Positions 15,361 to 23,932 are shown, numbered from the stretch's first letter. The stretch: 64,000 bases of DNA from Lysinibacillus mangiferihumi (GCF_003049665.1 NZ_PYWM01000019.1:1-64000); one strand, 5' to 3'. Program-made: numbers and translations. Notes: generated by a model from the letters alone, not told the origin.

Positions 15361-17850
15361 ATGTTAGATTTTAGTAAACTTTTAGAAGATACTTTAAGTA
15401 GTGAGATAAATGATCCAATAGAAATTTTTGATTTACTGCCAGAAAAAGATGAAAAATATGAGGAATTACTAAGACCTGCTCAACAAACAGTTTTACAAAC
15501 ATGGTTTAATGATTACAGAGAAAAAAGAAACACAGTAATCAAAATGAATACTGGTAGTGGGAAAACAGTTGTTGGTTTACTCATGCTTCAATCATATTTA
15601 AATGATGGAAAAGGACCAGCAATATATATTGTACCTGATAATTATTTAATCGAGCAAATAATTAAAGAAGCCCAGGATTTAGGAATAAATGTTACTAAGG
15701 ATAATAAAGCTAGTGAATTTTTAAATGGTGAAAGTATATTAATCACAAATATGCACACGATTATTAATGGTAGAACCAATTTTGGCGTTGGTGAAATAAG
15801 AAAATCAATTGGCTGTATTGTTATAGATGATGCACATGCATGTATGAAAGTTGCTAAATCCCAATTTTCGATAAGTATTCCTAGGACAAATGATATTTAT
15901 GAGAAGTTCTTAAATATATTTAGTGATTGTATGAAAGAACAATCTGAAAGTAGATATCTAGAAATTAAAGATGGAGACAAAAATTCTCAACAATTAATTC
16001 CTTTTTGGGAATGGAAGAATAATATTTCAAAGGTTTTAGGAATTTTACACGAGAAACGTGATGATGATAGTGAGGATAATAAAAGCTTATTTTTTAATTG
16101 GAAACTATTAAAGGACAATTTAGAACTCTCAGAATGTATAATAACAGGTAAAGAATTGGTTATTAATGTCGATTTTTTACCAATTGAAGTTATACCGAGT
16201 TTTCATGAATGTCCTCATAGAATATTTATGAGTGCCACAATCGAGGATGATACAATTTTAGTTTCTCATTTTGATATTGATAGTGAAGAAATTAATACTA
16301 GTATAACTCCAGGTAATGCAAATGATATTGGAGAAAGAATGATTCTTATTCCACAAGAGTTAAATCCTAAAATTACAGAAGATGAGTTAAAACAATATTA
16401 TAAGTATCTCTCAGCTAAAGTTAATGTTGTAATATTAGTTCCATCAACATTTAGGGCTAATTATTGGAAAGATGTAGCAGATGTAGTGGTTTTATCTCAA
16501 ATAGAAATGCTTAGAACCGTTGAGCAATTAAAAAAACAACATGTTGGACTTGTCGTACTAATTAACAAATATGACGGAATTGATCTACCAAAGTCGGCAT
16601 GTGAGGTTTTGGTTATTGATGGAATGCCAGATGCTAGAAGTGAGTTTGAAAAATATGAACAAATTGCACTAAGAGGTAGTCGAGAAGTTATAAAGGATAC
16701 TATCCAAAGGATAGAGCAGGGAATGGGGCGCGGCATTAGATCAAAAGAAGACCATTGTGTTGTTTTTTTAATGGGGAATTCTTTAGTCCAATTTTTATAC
16801 TCTAGTGATGCAAAAAAGATGTTTACTGAAACTACACAAATGCAATTGAAATTGTCAAAGAGCTTAGATAAACAATTAAAGGGAGCTACATTGATAGAGA
16901 TTGATAGTGCAATATCAAGTTGTTTATCTAGAAATTCTGAATGGGTAAGGTTAAGTAAAGCTACGATTTTAAAATTAAAATATAATTCTCAAAATTCTTT
17001 TGATGAATTAATAATCAAACAAAGAAAAGCCTTTAATGATGCGAAAAATAGAGATTATAGGGGCGCAATGGAAAAGATACAAGAAATTATTAATGTTACA
17101 ACAAACAATAGTTTAAAAGGATATTTAAAATACAAATATGCAAAGTATGAAAATTTTGTTAATCAGGTAGCGGCTCAAGAGACATTGATGTCAGCTAAAA
17201 AACTAAATAGCCATTTACTACACCCTGTAAATGGAATAGTTTACAGAAAAATGCAATTCGATAGTATACCTCAAGTTAATAAACTATGTAAATTTAATAT
17301 TGACACTTATAAGGATACTAACGATTATTTATTAGGATTTAATGCATTGATTGATAAACTACATTTTGAGGATTTCTCTGCAAATGTTTTTGAACAAGCG
17401 ATTAAGGATTTGGGAGAACATTTAGGTTTTATTTCTCAAAGACCTGAAAATGAGTTCAGAAAAGGTCCTGATAATTTATGGGCGAGTATAAATAATAATT
17501 GTTTTGTAATAGAATGTAAAAATGAGGCTACTTCTACTACAATCTGTAAAGATTACTGCAATCAATTGAATGGTTCAATTGTTTGGTTTGAAGAAATGTA
17601 TCCTGCTATAAATACCTTTACTCCAATTATGATTCATCCTAACGTCAAGTTCGATTATGCTGCAAGTCCAGACTCACGAATTAGAATAATTAATAAAGAT
17701 AAACTAGAATTATTACGTAATAGATTACGAGATTTTGCAAGTCAGGTAGCTCAATCAAATTATGATGTTAGTACAGTCGCTGGTTTATTAAAATCTTTTA
17801 AATTAGAATCCAATCTTATTATTCAAGAATATACTGTGAATCATAGATAA
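15361..17850 (+). CDS. Superfamily 2 helicase with C-terminal PD-(D/E)xK-like nuclease domain
   Basis: 829 aa. Helicase motifs are Walker A NTGSGKT (residues 63-69), motif II DDAH (156-159, Asp instead of the usual Glu), motif III SATI and motif VI QGMGRGIR (about 453-460, of the DinG/XPD-like type). After a helical linker, the C-terminal 150 residues hold GPDNLW and FVIECKNEA (about 715-723), the D...ExK arrangement of restriction-endonuclease-like nucleases. It is a lone gene beside attL with its own terminator and is very A+T-rich. Position and architecture fit an anti-phage defence gene carried as cargo. The DNA substrate and trigger are unknown. Confidence 0.8.
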   Translation: MLDFSKLLEDTLSSEINDPIEIFDLLPEKDEKYEELLRPAQQTVLQTWFNDYREKRNTVIKMNTGSGKTVVGLLMLQSYLNDGKGPAIYIVPDNYLIEQIIKEAQDLGINVTKDNKASEFLNGESILITNMHTIINGRTNFGVGEIRKSIGCIVIDDAHACMKVAKSQFSISIPRTNDIYEKFLNIFSDCMKEQSESRYLEIKDGDKNSQQLIPFWEWKNNISKVLGILHEKRDDDSEDNKSLFFNWKLLKDNLELSECIITGKELVINVDFLPIEVIPSFHECPHRIFMSATIEDDTILVSHFDIDSEEINTSITPGNANDIGERMILIPQELNPKITEDELKQYYKYLSAKVNVVILVPSTFRANYWKDVADVVVLSQIEMLRTVEQLKKQHVGLVVLINKYDGIDLPKSACEVLVIDGMPDARSEFEKYEQIALRGSREVIKDTIQRIEQGMGRGIRSKEDHCVVFLMGNSLVQFLYSSDAKKMFTETTQMQLKLSKSLDKQLKGATLIEIDSAISSCLSRNSEWVRLSKATILKLKYNSQNSFDELIIKQRKAFNDAKNRDYRGAMEKIQEIINVTTNNSLKGYLKYKYAKYENFVNQVAAQETLMSAKKLNSHLLHPVNGIVYRKMQFDSIPQVNKLCKFNIDTYKDTNDYLLGFNALIDKLHFEDFSANVFEQAIKDLGEHLGFISQRPENEFRKGPDNLWASINNNCFVIECKNEATSTTICKDYCNQLNGSIVWFEEMYPAINTFTPIMIHPNVKFDYAASPDSRIRIINKDKLELLRNRLRDFASQVAQSNYDVSTVAGLLKSFKLESNLIIQEYTVNHR

Positions 17851-17984
17851 ATATTAGTTTAATCTTCAAAGGAAGTTACAGTTGCATTTGTAATTGTAAT
17901 AAAAATACAAATCCTTTGGTAATATTAAAGTAAGAATTTCCTTTTTCAAGAGGGCTGTTTTCTAGAAGGTTGTTGCTGTTAAAA

Positions 17985-18036
17985 CATAAAAACAGAGTTA
18001 ATCTACAAAATGTGTAGAATCAACTCAGTTTTTATG
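17985..18036. terminator. Bidirectional terminator after the helicase-nuclease
   Basis: CATAAAAACAGAGTT and AACTCAGTTTTTATG arms with an inner CTACA/TGTAG pair; T-rich ends on both strands. Confidence 0.85.
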
Positions 18037-18143
18037 TTTGATATTTCGAAAATCGAACATTTAACTAAAGCCCCTATAGTTTAAGTAGACTTCTTCACAA
18101 ACTTGTCTTTTTTAAACCTAATTAATTATTACTATTTATATGC

Positions 18144-18335
18144 TTATTTATTTTTTCTTATGTCAATGATAAACCCTTTTAAGATTCCAATTATTAGTAT
18201 TAAAAGTGGTATCCCCTGGATGAAGAGAAATCCTGCCCAAAAATCATTTGTAGTGCTGGTCGGGGAGGCTGTTGCCATTCCACCTATAAATAAAGCCAAT
18301 GGAGTTGCGATTACAATCAATCCCAAACTAATCAT
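18144..18335 (-). CDS. Small membrane protein downstream of the integrase
   Basis: 63 aa from ATG 18335 (an in-frame TTG at 18356 is an alternative; neither has a strong RBS). Two hydrophobic helices (ISLGLIVIATPLALFIGG and LFIQGIPLLILIIGILKGF) flank a short polar loop. It lies 3' of int on the same strand. The small size and place fit a lysogenic conversion or superinfection-exclusion protein, but this is not shown. Confidence 0.5.
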   Translation of the reverse strand: MISLGLIVIATPLALFIGGMATASPTSTTNDFWAGFLFIQGIPLLILIIGILKGFIIDIRKNK

Positions 18336-18395
18336 AACAAAACAAGAGAGATACAAAGTATTAGATAGTAACTCTCTTGAATTTAGTTTTAATTT

Positions 18396-19544
18396 TCATT
18401 TTACAATTAGTTGGGTAAACTTATCGTGCATCTTCTCCGTAGCAGCCACACGCATCCCAGATGTAACATGCAAATAAATCTTGGTAGTAGTATCAGAATT
18501 TTTATGACCAACCCGATTCATAATAAAATTCAAATCGACACCAGCCTCTGCCAGTAGACTAATATGTGTATGGCGGAGGATGTAGGTGCGGAATTGTTTG
18601 TTGATGTCGGTGAGAGCGCCGATGCGACGGACTGTTTGATTGAGCATTTTGACGGTAGGAGGGATGCCCTCCTTGTCGCCGAATACAAAGTCGGACTTTG
18701 TCCATTCGCGATATTCACGCCATTGGTAAAGTTGCTTCATTTTCTCCACCACAATATCATCAATATCGACGGAGCGGACGCTGCCAGCTGTTTTTGGTGG
18801 AGTGAGCTCGAAGTCACCCCTTAAACTTTTCTTTGCATACACCGTTTTGTTTATTTGAATAACCTTCTTCTCTAAATCCACATCTTCATACTTTAGTGCA
18901 ACAGCTTCGCCTGGTCGCATTCCTGTAAAAGAGATTGCGTAGATCAGCGTGCGATATATGATATTACGATGTTTGTCCACGTAACTTAAAAATTCTTTTA
19001 GCTCATCTGTTTCTAAATAAAGCTTCGCTGTATCCTCACTGCTAGCTTCCTCTAACGTCATTTTTTTCTTCGGCACAAAAGTAGCCTCTACAGGGTTCGT
19101 TTCAATCAATCCTGATTCTTTTGCATAGGCAAATAACATTTTGGCTGTATTATGAGTACCTCTAAGCGTATTATAGGCAGTTCCATTAGCAAATAAATGA
19201 TTGAGCAAACCTTGTAATTCGATAGAAGTGATTGCGGTCATTTTCTTTTTAGCTAAGTAGCGATTGAGTAGGGTGATGCAATAGGTACGATGTTCGTTGG
19301 TTGTTTCCTTGTTACCCTTCATACGATAGAGCTTTAACCAATCTTGGCTAAATTCATCAAACGTTATCTTAGCATCGAAGTAATATGCTTTGTTTAATTC
19401 AGCTATAGCTTTTTCAACTCTTTCTCGTGCTTCTGTTTTACTTTTACCACGACGTGTAATTTGACGGCGTTTGCCAGTGGCAGGGTTACGAGGGCCTTCA
19501 CCAGTGCACCGCCAAGTCGTCTTATTAATTTGAACGAAATGCAT
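18396..19544 (-). CDS. int: Tyrosine-type site-specific integrase of the second prophage
   Basis: 382 aa: an N-terminal arm-binding domain (TWRCTGEGPRNPATGKRRQ), a core-binding domain (60-160) and a catalytic domain. Catalytic residues seen are R210 (GMRPGEA), K251, R324 (ILRHTH), H347 (GHKN) and the nucleophile Y357 (KIYLHV). The usual His three residues before R324 is Tyr (Y321). It probably recombines the 135-bp repeats at brxA. It sits 3.3 kb from attL with the helicase-nuclease in between. RBS GGTGGTGAC. Confidence 0.92.
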   Translation of the reverse strand: MHFVQINKTTWRCTGEGPRNPATGKRRQITRRGKSKTEARERVEKAIAELNKAYYFDAKITFDEFSQDWLKLYRMKGNKETTNEHRTYCITLLNRYLAKKKMTAITSIELQGLLNHLFANGTAYNTLRGTHNTAKMLFAYAKESGLIETNPVEATFVPKKKMTLEEASSEDTAKLYLETDELKEFLSYVDKHRNIIYRTLIYAISFTGMRPGEAVALKYEDVDLEKKVIQINKTVYAKKSLRGDFELTPPKTAGSVRSVDIDDIVVEKMKQLYQWREYREWTKSDFVFGDKEGIPPTVKMLNQTVRRIGALTDINKQFRTYILRHTHISLLAEAGVDLNFIMNRVGHKNSDTTTKIYLHVTSGMRVAATEKMHDKFTQLIVK

Positions 19545-19559
19545 TAGTTGTCACCACCT

Positions 19560-19916
19560 TTATGAAAGTACTTCCCAAATTATTTTTAGTTTCTCGACAT
19601 CTTTCTCATTACATTGGGGTAGAGACTTGTACCATTGCTGTAATGAGGGATTGTGGGGAAACGGTTCTTTTAATGCAGGATTATAAGTAGGCTCATCGGA
19701 CAAACCTGCAACGTAAATTAGTTTTATGTAATCATATTGATAAGCTGTGGCAATGCGTTGCAATGTTTCAGGTGTTGGTTTGATTGCATTGCCAGTACGA
19801 CGATCCGTTCCTCTTTCAAGCATAGCCAAGTAAGAAAACGTAATATCCATACGTTTTGCTGCATCGCGTAAAGATTCATCACCACGTAGTTCTTTTAATA
19901 ACTCACCTAAACTCAA
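19560..19916 (-). CDS. XRE-family regulator (CI-type, lysogeny module)
   Basis: 118 aa, TTG start with AAGGTGA six bases upstream. N-terminal HTH (ESLRDAAKRMDITFSYLAML), then a linker and a C-terminal LIYVAGLSDEP/KLKIIWEVLS region found in short repressors. It sits 15 bp upstream of int on the same strand, and 51 bp after the ImmA-like gene, so the three probably form one leftward unit. Confidence 0.85.
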   Translation of the reverse strand: MSLGELLKELRGDESLRDAAKRMDITFSYLAMLERGTDRRTGNAIKPTPETLQRIATAYQYDYIKLIYVAGLSDEPTYNPALKEPFPHNPSLQQWYKSLPQCNEKDVEKLKIIWEVLS

Positions 19917-19969
19917 AATCGTTCACCTTCATTTCATTAGTTTTGAATGCATATACCATTCTGTTTTAA

Positions 19970-20467
19970 CTATAAAATAAAGTTATCTGTCTCACTATTC
20001 CAATTCAGCATATGTAACTTTTTACTGCGATACTGTTCTAATCGTTTGAATGCAAAATCAAACTCCACATTAAACAGCTGTTGTACATTTTCGACAGTGA
20101 GATCACTAGGCTCTAGTTCATCCAACATAAAAGAGGGGATACAAGCATGGTACATAAAGTTGTTTGCTTTATATTCTTGATATTCACGGAATAGGGGATA
20201 CATGCGTTGTTGATTGCCAGTATGTAAGAGAACATGACCTAGTTCATGGCAGAAATCTTGCCATTGTTGTTGGTGTGTAAGTTCTTCATTTAAAAAAATG
20301 TAAGCTTTGTCTTTTGTAAAAAGAGCTTGGCTTTCATCTGACCAATAGATAATCCGAATACATAGCTTAGAAGCAATTAAAGTGAAATTTAGCTGCTGAG
20401 GTTTAAATATATCCATACGATTGTATAATATTTTGAGGAAATTCTCTGTGTGTGTTGTATAAAACAT
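19970..20467 (-). CDS. ImmA/IrrE-type metallopeptidase
   Basis: 165 aa with the zinc-protease signature HELGH at residues 74-78 in FCHELGHVLLHTG. ImmA of ICEBs1 cleaves the cognate repressor ImmR, so this protein probably inactivates the neighbouring XRE repressor (19560-19916) to allow induction. It lies upstream of that repressor on the same strand. Confidence 0.85.
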   Translation of the reverse strand: MFYTTHTENFLKILYNRMDIFKPQQLNFTLIASKLCIRIIYWSDESQALFTKDKAYIFLNEELTHQQQWQDFCHELGHVLLHTGNQQRMYPLFREYQEYKANNFMYHACIPSFMLDELEPSDLTVENVQQLFNVEFDFAFKRLEQYRSKKLHMLNWNSETDNFIL

Positions 20468-20520
20468 CTTAACAACCCCAAATTCGTTTTAAGAACAAGT
20501 GTTCTATTTAATTCTACTAT

Positions 20521-20552
20521 AAAACCCCACTATTGAGAAGTGGGGCTTAAAT
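20521..20552 (-). terminator. Terminator of the two-gene cassette 20553-21978
   Basis: On the minus strand a CCCCACT/AGTGGGG stem is followed by TTTTATAG, directly after the stop of the membrane protein gene. Confidence 0.75.
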
Positions 20553-21089
20553 TTACAGCACTTTTGCGTTTTGTAAAAATAAACGAATAAGCAATCCTGT
20601 TATTTTTATTGCAAAAAACAAAGCGTAAATGAATAACCATAATTCAAATACTAATAGGTATGGTAAAAAAATAGTTGTAGTTGTATTGATTCCATATAAA
20701 TACGGTCCTATGGTAGAAATAAGGATGATAATGCCCCATAATACTATTAGATACCAGAATGGAAACAAAAATTTGTGTAATAATTTACTTTTTTCTAGAG
20801 GTTCTAATATTTTTTGATTAAAAACTGTCATTGATACTGCTAAAGAAGCTATTACTATACCAAATATAGAAGCACTCATTCCGGATATCCTATTGTAAAA
20901 ATCTTTTGCTAATTCTGGTGCATATACACTAAAATCAGAAAGTTTAAAACCACTTAAGATATAGTGAATTAACAATGTAGCTAATAGGGAGTAGAAGAGA
21001 GTAAAATTAAAAACTAATCTTGGTCCACTAATTTTGAACATGCCAAAAAATGTAGTTTCTTTATATTTTTTCTTCATCCCTTCTCGCAT
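20553..21089 (-). CDS. Four-helix membrane protein, second gene of a lysogeny cassette
   Basis: About 178 aa with four predicted TM helices (near residues 25-45, 70-95, 110-135 and 140-165) and a basic N-terminus. The start is taken at ATG 21089, just after the stop of the upstream gene (21100), so the two are coupled. No family is recognised. A membrane protein paired with a soluble partner in the repressor region of a prophage is the arrangement of many abortive-infection or exclusion systems. Confidence 0.6.
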   Translation of the reverse strand: MREGMKKKYKETTFFGMFKISGPRLVFNFTLFYSLLATLLIHYILSGFKLSDFSVYAPELAKDFYNRISGMSASIFGIVIASLAVSMTVFNQKILEPLEKSKLLHKFLFPFWYLIVLWGIIILISTIGPYLYGINTTTTIFLPYLLVFELWLFIYALFFAIKITGLLIRLFLQNAKVL

Positions 21090-21099
21090 TGGTTTCACC

Positions 21100-21978
21100 T
21101 CACAAAAATAATCTCTTAATTTCTTCGTTAACTCTTTCTAAAATACTGATTTTATCATTTTCTCTTGTTTTAAAGAACCGTGGAAATGTAGCAGAAGTAG
21201 CTGATTTAAAGTTTTTCTTTTTCTTTCTATTTTTGCGTTTACCAGGTACCTCAGTTTCAACGTAACCTTTTACTTCGACTGTACCATAAGCACTTTCTGT
21301 TAATGATATACCACTTTCTATAGAATCTGTAAACTCATTAGAATCTTCTTTATTATATTTTATTCCATTTGCATTAGACATATTAATATCTAAAACCCTT
21401 AAATTATTATCATCAATAATTTTTTCAAAATCAAAATATTCTTTTGATCCAGGATTATTTGGTTTAATCAGATTAAAATTTATTTCAGTTACTACATCCA
21501 ATTCTTTGAAAAAATCACGAATACTATTTGCAGATGTATACGGAATAAGTTTAATATCACCAACTCTATGGTCTCTCTCTATAATTTGTCTAAAGTTATC
21601 AATAAATTTTTCCGAATCTATTTCGGTACAAGTTCTATAAGCAACAACTTCTTTTTTTATATTATAAAAAAAATCAACTGGGATTGCTTTAACATCTTCA
21701 AACGTTTTTTCCCTAGTTTGATTTCCATCTAAAATAGTAGCTGTCATTTTAGTTAATCTAGTTAAATTTCCAGCTATATATTTTTCGTCACCATATGTAT
21801 ACTCTTGTGTATCTGTTATTCGGAAGTTGTATTTATCATATTCAATCACTGATTCTTTATTTAAAATTGCATTTGGAATATGTTCATTAATAATGTTGTA
21901 TCTATTCTCCATAGAAGAAAAGATGTTTTCGCTAATACTAACTTTAGCTAAATAATATTTTTTCTGACGCAAACTCAT
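21100..21978 (-). CDS. Soluble 292-aa protein, first gene of a lysogeny cassette
   Basis: Start at ATG 21978 with TGGAGG five bases upstream (an in-frame GTG at 21990 lies in the RBS). The N-terminal half is mixed alpha/beta (YYLAKVSISENIFSSM; GDEKYIAGNLTRL; VVAYRTCTEIDSEKFIDNF). The C-terminal part is charged, with a Lys/Arg-rich stretch (KRKNRKKKKN). It has some likeness in layout to DUF4747-type proteins, but I cannot confirm this. Coupled with the membrane protein downstream; a sensor or effector of a defence pair is possible. Confidence 0.6.
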   Translation of the reverse strand: MSLRQKKYYLAKVSISENIFSSMENRYNIINEHIPNAILNKESVIEYDKYNFRITDTQEYTYGDEKYIAGNLTRLTKMTATILDGNQTREKTFEDVKAIPVDFFYNIKKEVVAYRTCTEIDSEKFIDNFRQIIERDHRVGDIKLIPYTSANSIRDFFKELDVVTEINFNLIKPNNPGSKEYFDFEKIIDDNNLRVLDINMSNANGIKYNKEDSNEFTDSIESGISLTESAYGTVEVKGYVETEVPGKRKNRKKKKNFKSATSATFPRFFKTRENDKISILERVNEEIKRLFL

Positions 21979-22161
21979 TAATACCTCCACTTTTAATTTA
22001 TAATTTTACACTATAGGATTATAAATATTTGGTCCTGTGTAAATATAACTATAACATTTCTAAAATTTTTTAAAGATTAGGAATTGGTGTATAAATAAGA
22101 ACATGTAGTTGTAGCATATTCTATTCTTCTCTTTTTATATTTCGAAATGGTAAATAATTGA

Positions 22162-22524
22162 TTACTTTTTATATGCCAAATCACCGAGTTGAATAGGTGA
22201 AATGATGTTTTGATTATATCCACCGCTTACTTGATTTAGATTAACATTTAATCGGGCTGTAATTGAAAATGCAAGGGGATCACCAAGAGCCTTCGTCGAT
22301 TTACTGTTCGTACAAATACACATTTTGGGATAGACAGCTATTACTCTAAGAGTAGCTTTTACTATATCCAAAGTACCATAGGACTCACCAGTATCAGGAT
22401 CAAGTATTTCTTCACCTTGTTTTTCTATAATTTGAAAAAGCATTCCTTCAGTTACTCTATCATTTGATCCGACATTGAGAACAATTCTATAGTCGTCAAT
22501 AATTTTAATTACTTTCGCTTCCAT
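22162..22524 (-). CDS. Protein with a FlgT-C/ribosomal-S1-like beta domain
   Basis: 120 aa. The pattern IIDDYRIVLNVGSNDRVTEG followed by MLFQI and a TLRVIAVYPKMCIC strand set recalls the beta-barrel of the FlgT C-terminal domain. It overlaps the upstream membrane coiled-coil gene by 20 bp, so the two are co-translated. No flagellar context exists here; this is probably a cytoplasmic partner of the membrane protein. Confidence 0.55.
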   Translation of the reverse strand: MEAKVIKIIDDYRIVLNVGSNDRVTEGMLFQIIEKQGEEILDPDTGESYGTLDIVKATLRVIAVYPKMCICTNSKSTKALGDPLAFSITARLNVNLNQVSGGYNQNIISPIQLGDLAYKK

Positions 22525-22957
22525 GGTTTAGTCCCCCTATATGTATACTAGCAGCATGTTCAAGCTCTTGCCGTCTTTCAATCGGATGTGAGTAGGCATA
22601 CAGTGAAAGAAGTGATCTTAATTGCATGTTTTCCTCTCCTTTGGAAGTAATCATGTTTTTTAAACCTTCCCTATTATTTTCAAGATTTCTAATTTCATCT
22701 TTTAGTTGAATAATCTCATTTTCGTATTTGGATTCTAATTTTAGAATACTCTCTTTGGATTCTTGTTTAACTTCTATTAAAGTTTTTATTAAATCCTTAG
22801 TTCGAAAATAAAAAATTCCTGCTAAAACAGCAGTAATAAGTAAGAAATAAGAAATAAGCATTAATAGTTGTGTATTTAAGGAAATATTATCTGGAATTAT
22901 TAATTTTGAAACAAACGGTAAAGCAATTGCACCAATCACCGAAGAAATTTGTTTCAC
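22505..22957 (-). CDS. Membrane protein with two TM helices and a long coiled coil
   Basis: About 150 aa from GTG 22957 (GGGTGGTG upstream; 22969 is an alternative start). TM helices are near residues 5-25 and 30-52. These are followed by about 60 residues of coiled coil (ESILKLESKYENEIIQLKDE) and a tail with YSHPIERRQELEHAASIH. It overlaps the next gene. The pair is the first of the leftward genes downstream of the CI gene and may be a lysogenic conversion module. Confidence 0.6.
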   Translation of the reverse strand: MKQISSVIGAIALPFVSKLIIPDNISLNTQLLMLISYFLLITAVLAGIFYFRTKDLIKTLIEVKQESKESILKLESKYENEIIQLKDEIRNLENNREGLKNMITSKGEENMQLRSLLSLYAYSHPIERRQELEHAASIHIGGLNHGSESN

Positions 22958-23000
22958 AATTAGCACCACCCATTATTCAGTAGATTTGTATGCAGAACAG

Positions 23001-23030
23001 AAATGCTATACATCATATCGATGTATAGCT
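23001..23030. terminator. Hairpin between the repressor and the membrane coiled-coil gene
   Basis: GCTATACATC and GATGTATAGC arms with a 5-base loop; a T tract follows on the plus strand. It may separate the repressor transcript from the cassette to its left. Confidence 0.5.
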
Positions 23031-23395
23031 TATTTTTTTTCGTTTTTAATGATTTCCCAAATGTTCCGTAGCTTACGTACAGCTTCCTCATCTGATTTAG
23101 GGAGCTCTTTATAAAACACATTCAGCTCTGGATCATTGGCGAAAGCTTCAAAAGCAGCATCGTCTCTTTCTTGCTGTAAAAGTTCAAGTTTGTCAGTACG
23201 ACCAAGAAGGTAATCGGTACTGACTTCAAAATAATCAGCAAATTTATTAAGTAAGTCAAAATCAGGTCGTCTCTCATCGCGCTCATACATACTAATTGTG
23301 CTTTCAGCTAGACCGAAAAATTTACCAAACTCTTTTTGAGATATATTTTTACGCTTTCGAAGAGTCCTAAGTTTTTGACCAAAAGGTTCTGTCAT
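23030..23395 (-). CDS. CI-type phage repressor of the second prophage
   Basis: 121 aa. HTH at residues 8-60 (ISQKEFGKFFGLAESTISMY), then FEVSTDYLLGRTDKLEL and a C-terminal DPELNVFYKELPKS/AVRKLRNIWEIIK block. It is divergent from the Cro gene at 23530 with palindromic operators between them. It is homologous over its length to the broken repressor at 9495-9841. Confidence 0.9.
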   Translation of the reverse strand: MTEPFGQKLRTLRKRKNISQKEFGKFFGLAESTISMYERDERRPDFDLLNKFADYFEVSTDYLLGRTDKLELLQQERDDAAFEAFANDPELNVFYKELPKSDEEAVRKLRNIWEIIKNEKK

Positions 23396-23418
23396 AATTT
23401 TATCACCTATCTTTATAA

Positions 23419-23435
23419 TAACACATATTGTGTTA
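23419..23435. promoter_or_regulatory. Operator palindrome OL-like
   Basis: TAACACATATTGTGTTA is a perfect 17-bp palindrome between the divergent repressor and Cro genes, near the leftward promoter. ACAC/GTGT half-sites recur at 23498 and 23732. Confidence 0.75.
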
Positions 23436-23457
23436 AAGAAAAATTTCTAAATTTTAA

Positions 23458-23486
23458 TTGACTTCACATTTTGTCTTGTTTTATAT
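23458..23486 (+). promoter_or_regulatory. Rightward early promoter (PR-like)
   Basis: TTGACT (23458-23463), 17-bp spacer, TTATAT (23481-23486). It reads into cro and the early/replication genes and is flanked by the operator palindromes. Confidence 0.75.
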
Positions 23487-23497
23487 TATAAATAACA

Positions 23498-23510
23498 ACA
23501 CGATTCGTGT
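23498..23510. promoter_or_regulatory. Operator palindrome OR-like
   Basis: ACACGATTCGTGT is a perfect 13-bp palindrome just downstream of the -10 box. A third, imperfect site, CACGAATTGTG, is at 23732-23742 behind cro. Confidence 0.7.
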
Positions 23511-23529
23511 ACTTTAGAGGGGTGGTTAA

Positions 23530-23727
23530 GTGAATAGGGAAAGAATAGGAAAAATTTTAATGGAATTACGGGGAGATACTTCCCGTGAAGAAGTATCTAA
23601 AGGCATTGGAGTAAGTGTAAGTGCGGTACAAATGTATGAGAATGGACAACGCATTCCTAAAGATGACATTAAAGTGAAAATAGCCTCCTACTATAATAAA
23701 ACTGTAGGAGAAATTTTTTACACTTAA
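23530..23727 (+). CDS. Cro-like XRE-family regulator
   Basis: 65 aa, RBS GAGGGGTGG, GTG start. Single HTH domain (SREEVSKGIGVSVSAVQMYE, then GQRIPKDDIKVKIASYYNK) and a short C-terminal TVGEIFY. First gene of the rightward early operon; expected to act at the same operators as the CI-type repressor. Confidence 0.85.
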   Translation: MNRERIGKILMELRGDTSREEVSKGIGVSVSAVQMYENGQRIPKDDIKVKIASYYNKTVGEIFYT

Positions 23728-23767
23728 ACTACACGAATTGTGAAGTTTGTTAAGGGGGTTGATTAAA

Positions 23768-23932
23768 ATGATTGATTCTGAAAAGGGAAATTCTGCGGGT
23801 ACGGAGTCTGAAACGACACTATTACTTCATGTGATTGAACAAGGTGTGCAGTCCTTATTACTTAGAGACAAGTACCTTCGAATTCTCATAGCAATTCAAA
23901 CAATGATACTCATATATATGTTGTTAAAATGA
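23768..23932 (+). CDS. Small membrane-associated phage protein (54 aa)
   Basis: ATG 23768 with AAGGGGG upstream. An acidic N-terminus and a C-terminal hydrophobic helix (ILIAIQTMILIYMLL). The stop overlaps the start of the next small ORF (ATGA). Typical of small phage proteins encoded after cro. Function unknown. Confidence 0.55.
   Translation: MIDSEKGNSAGTESETTLLLHVIEQGVQSLLLRDKYLRILIAIQTMILIYMLLK

Noticed and set aside
18103-18477. 124-codon plus-strand frame opposite the small membrane gene and the integrase 3' end
   Set aside because: It overlaps two minus-strand genes with better evidence, has no RBS and shows no domain pattern.
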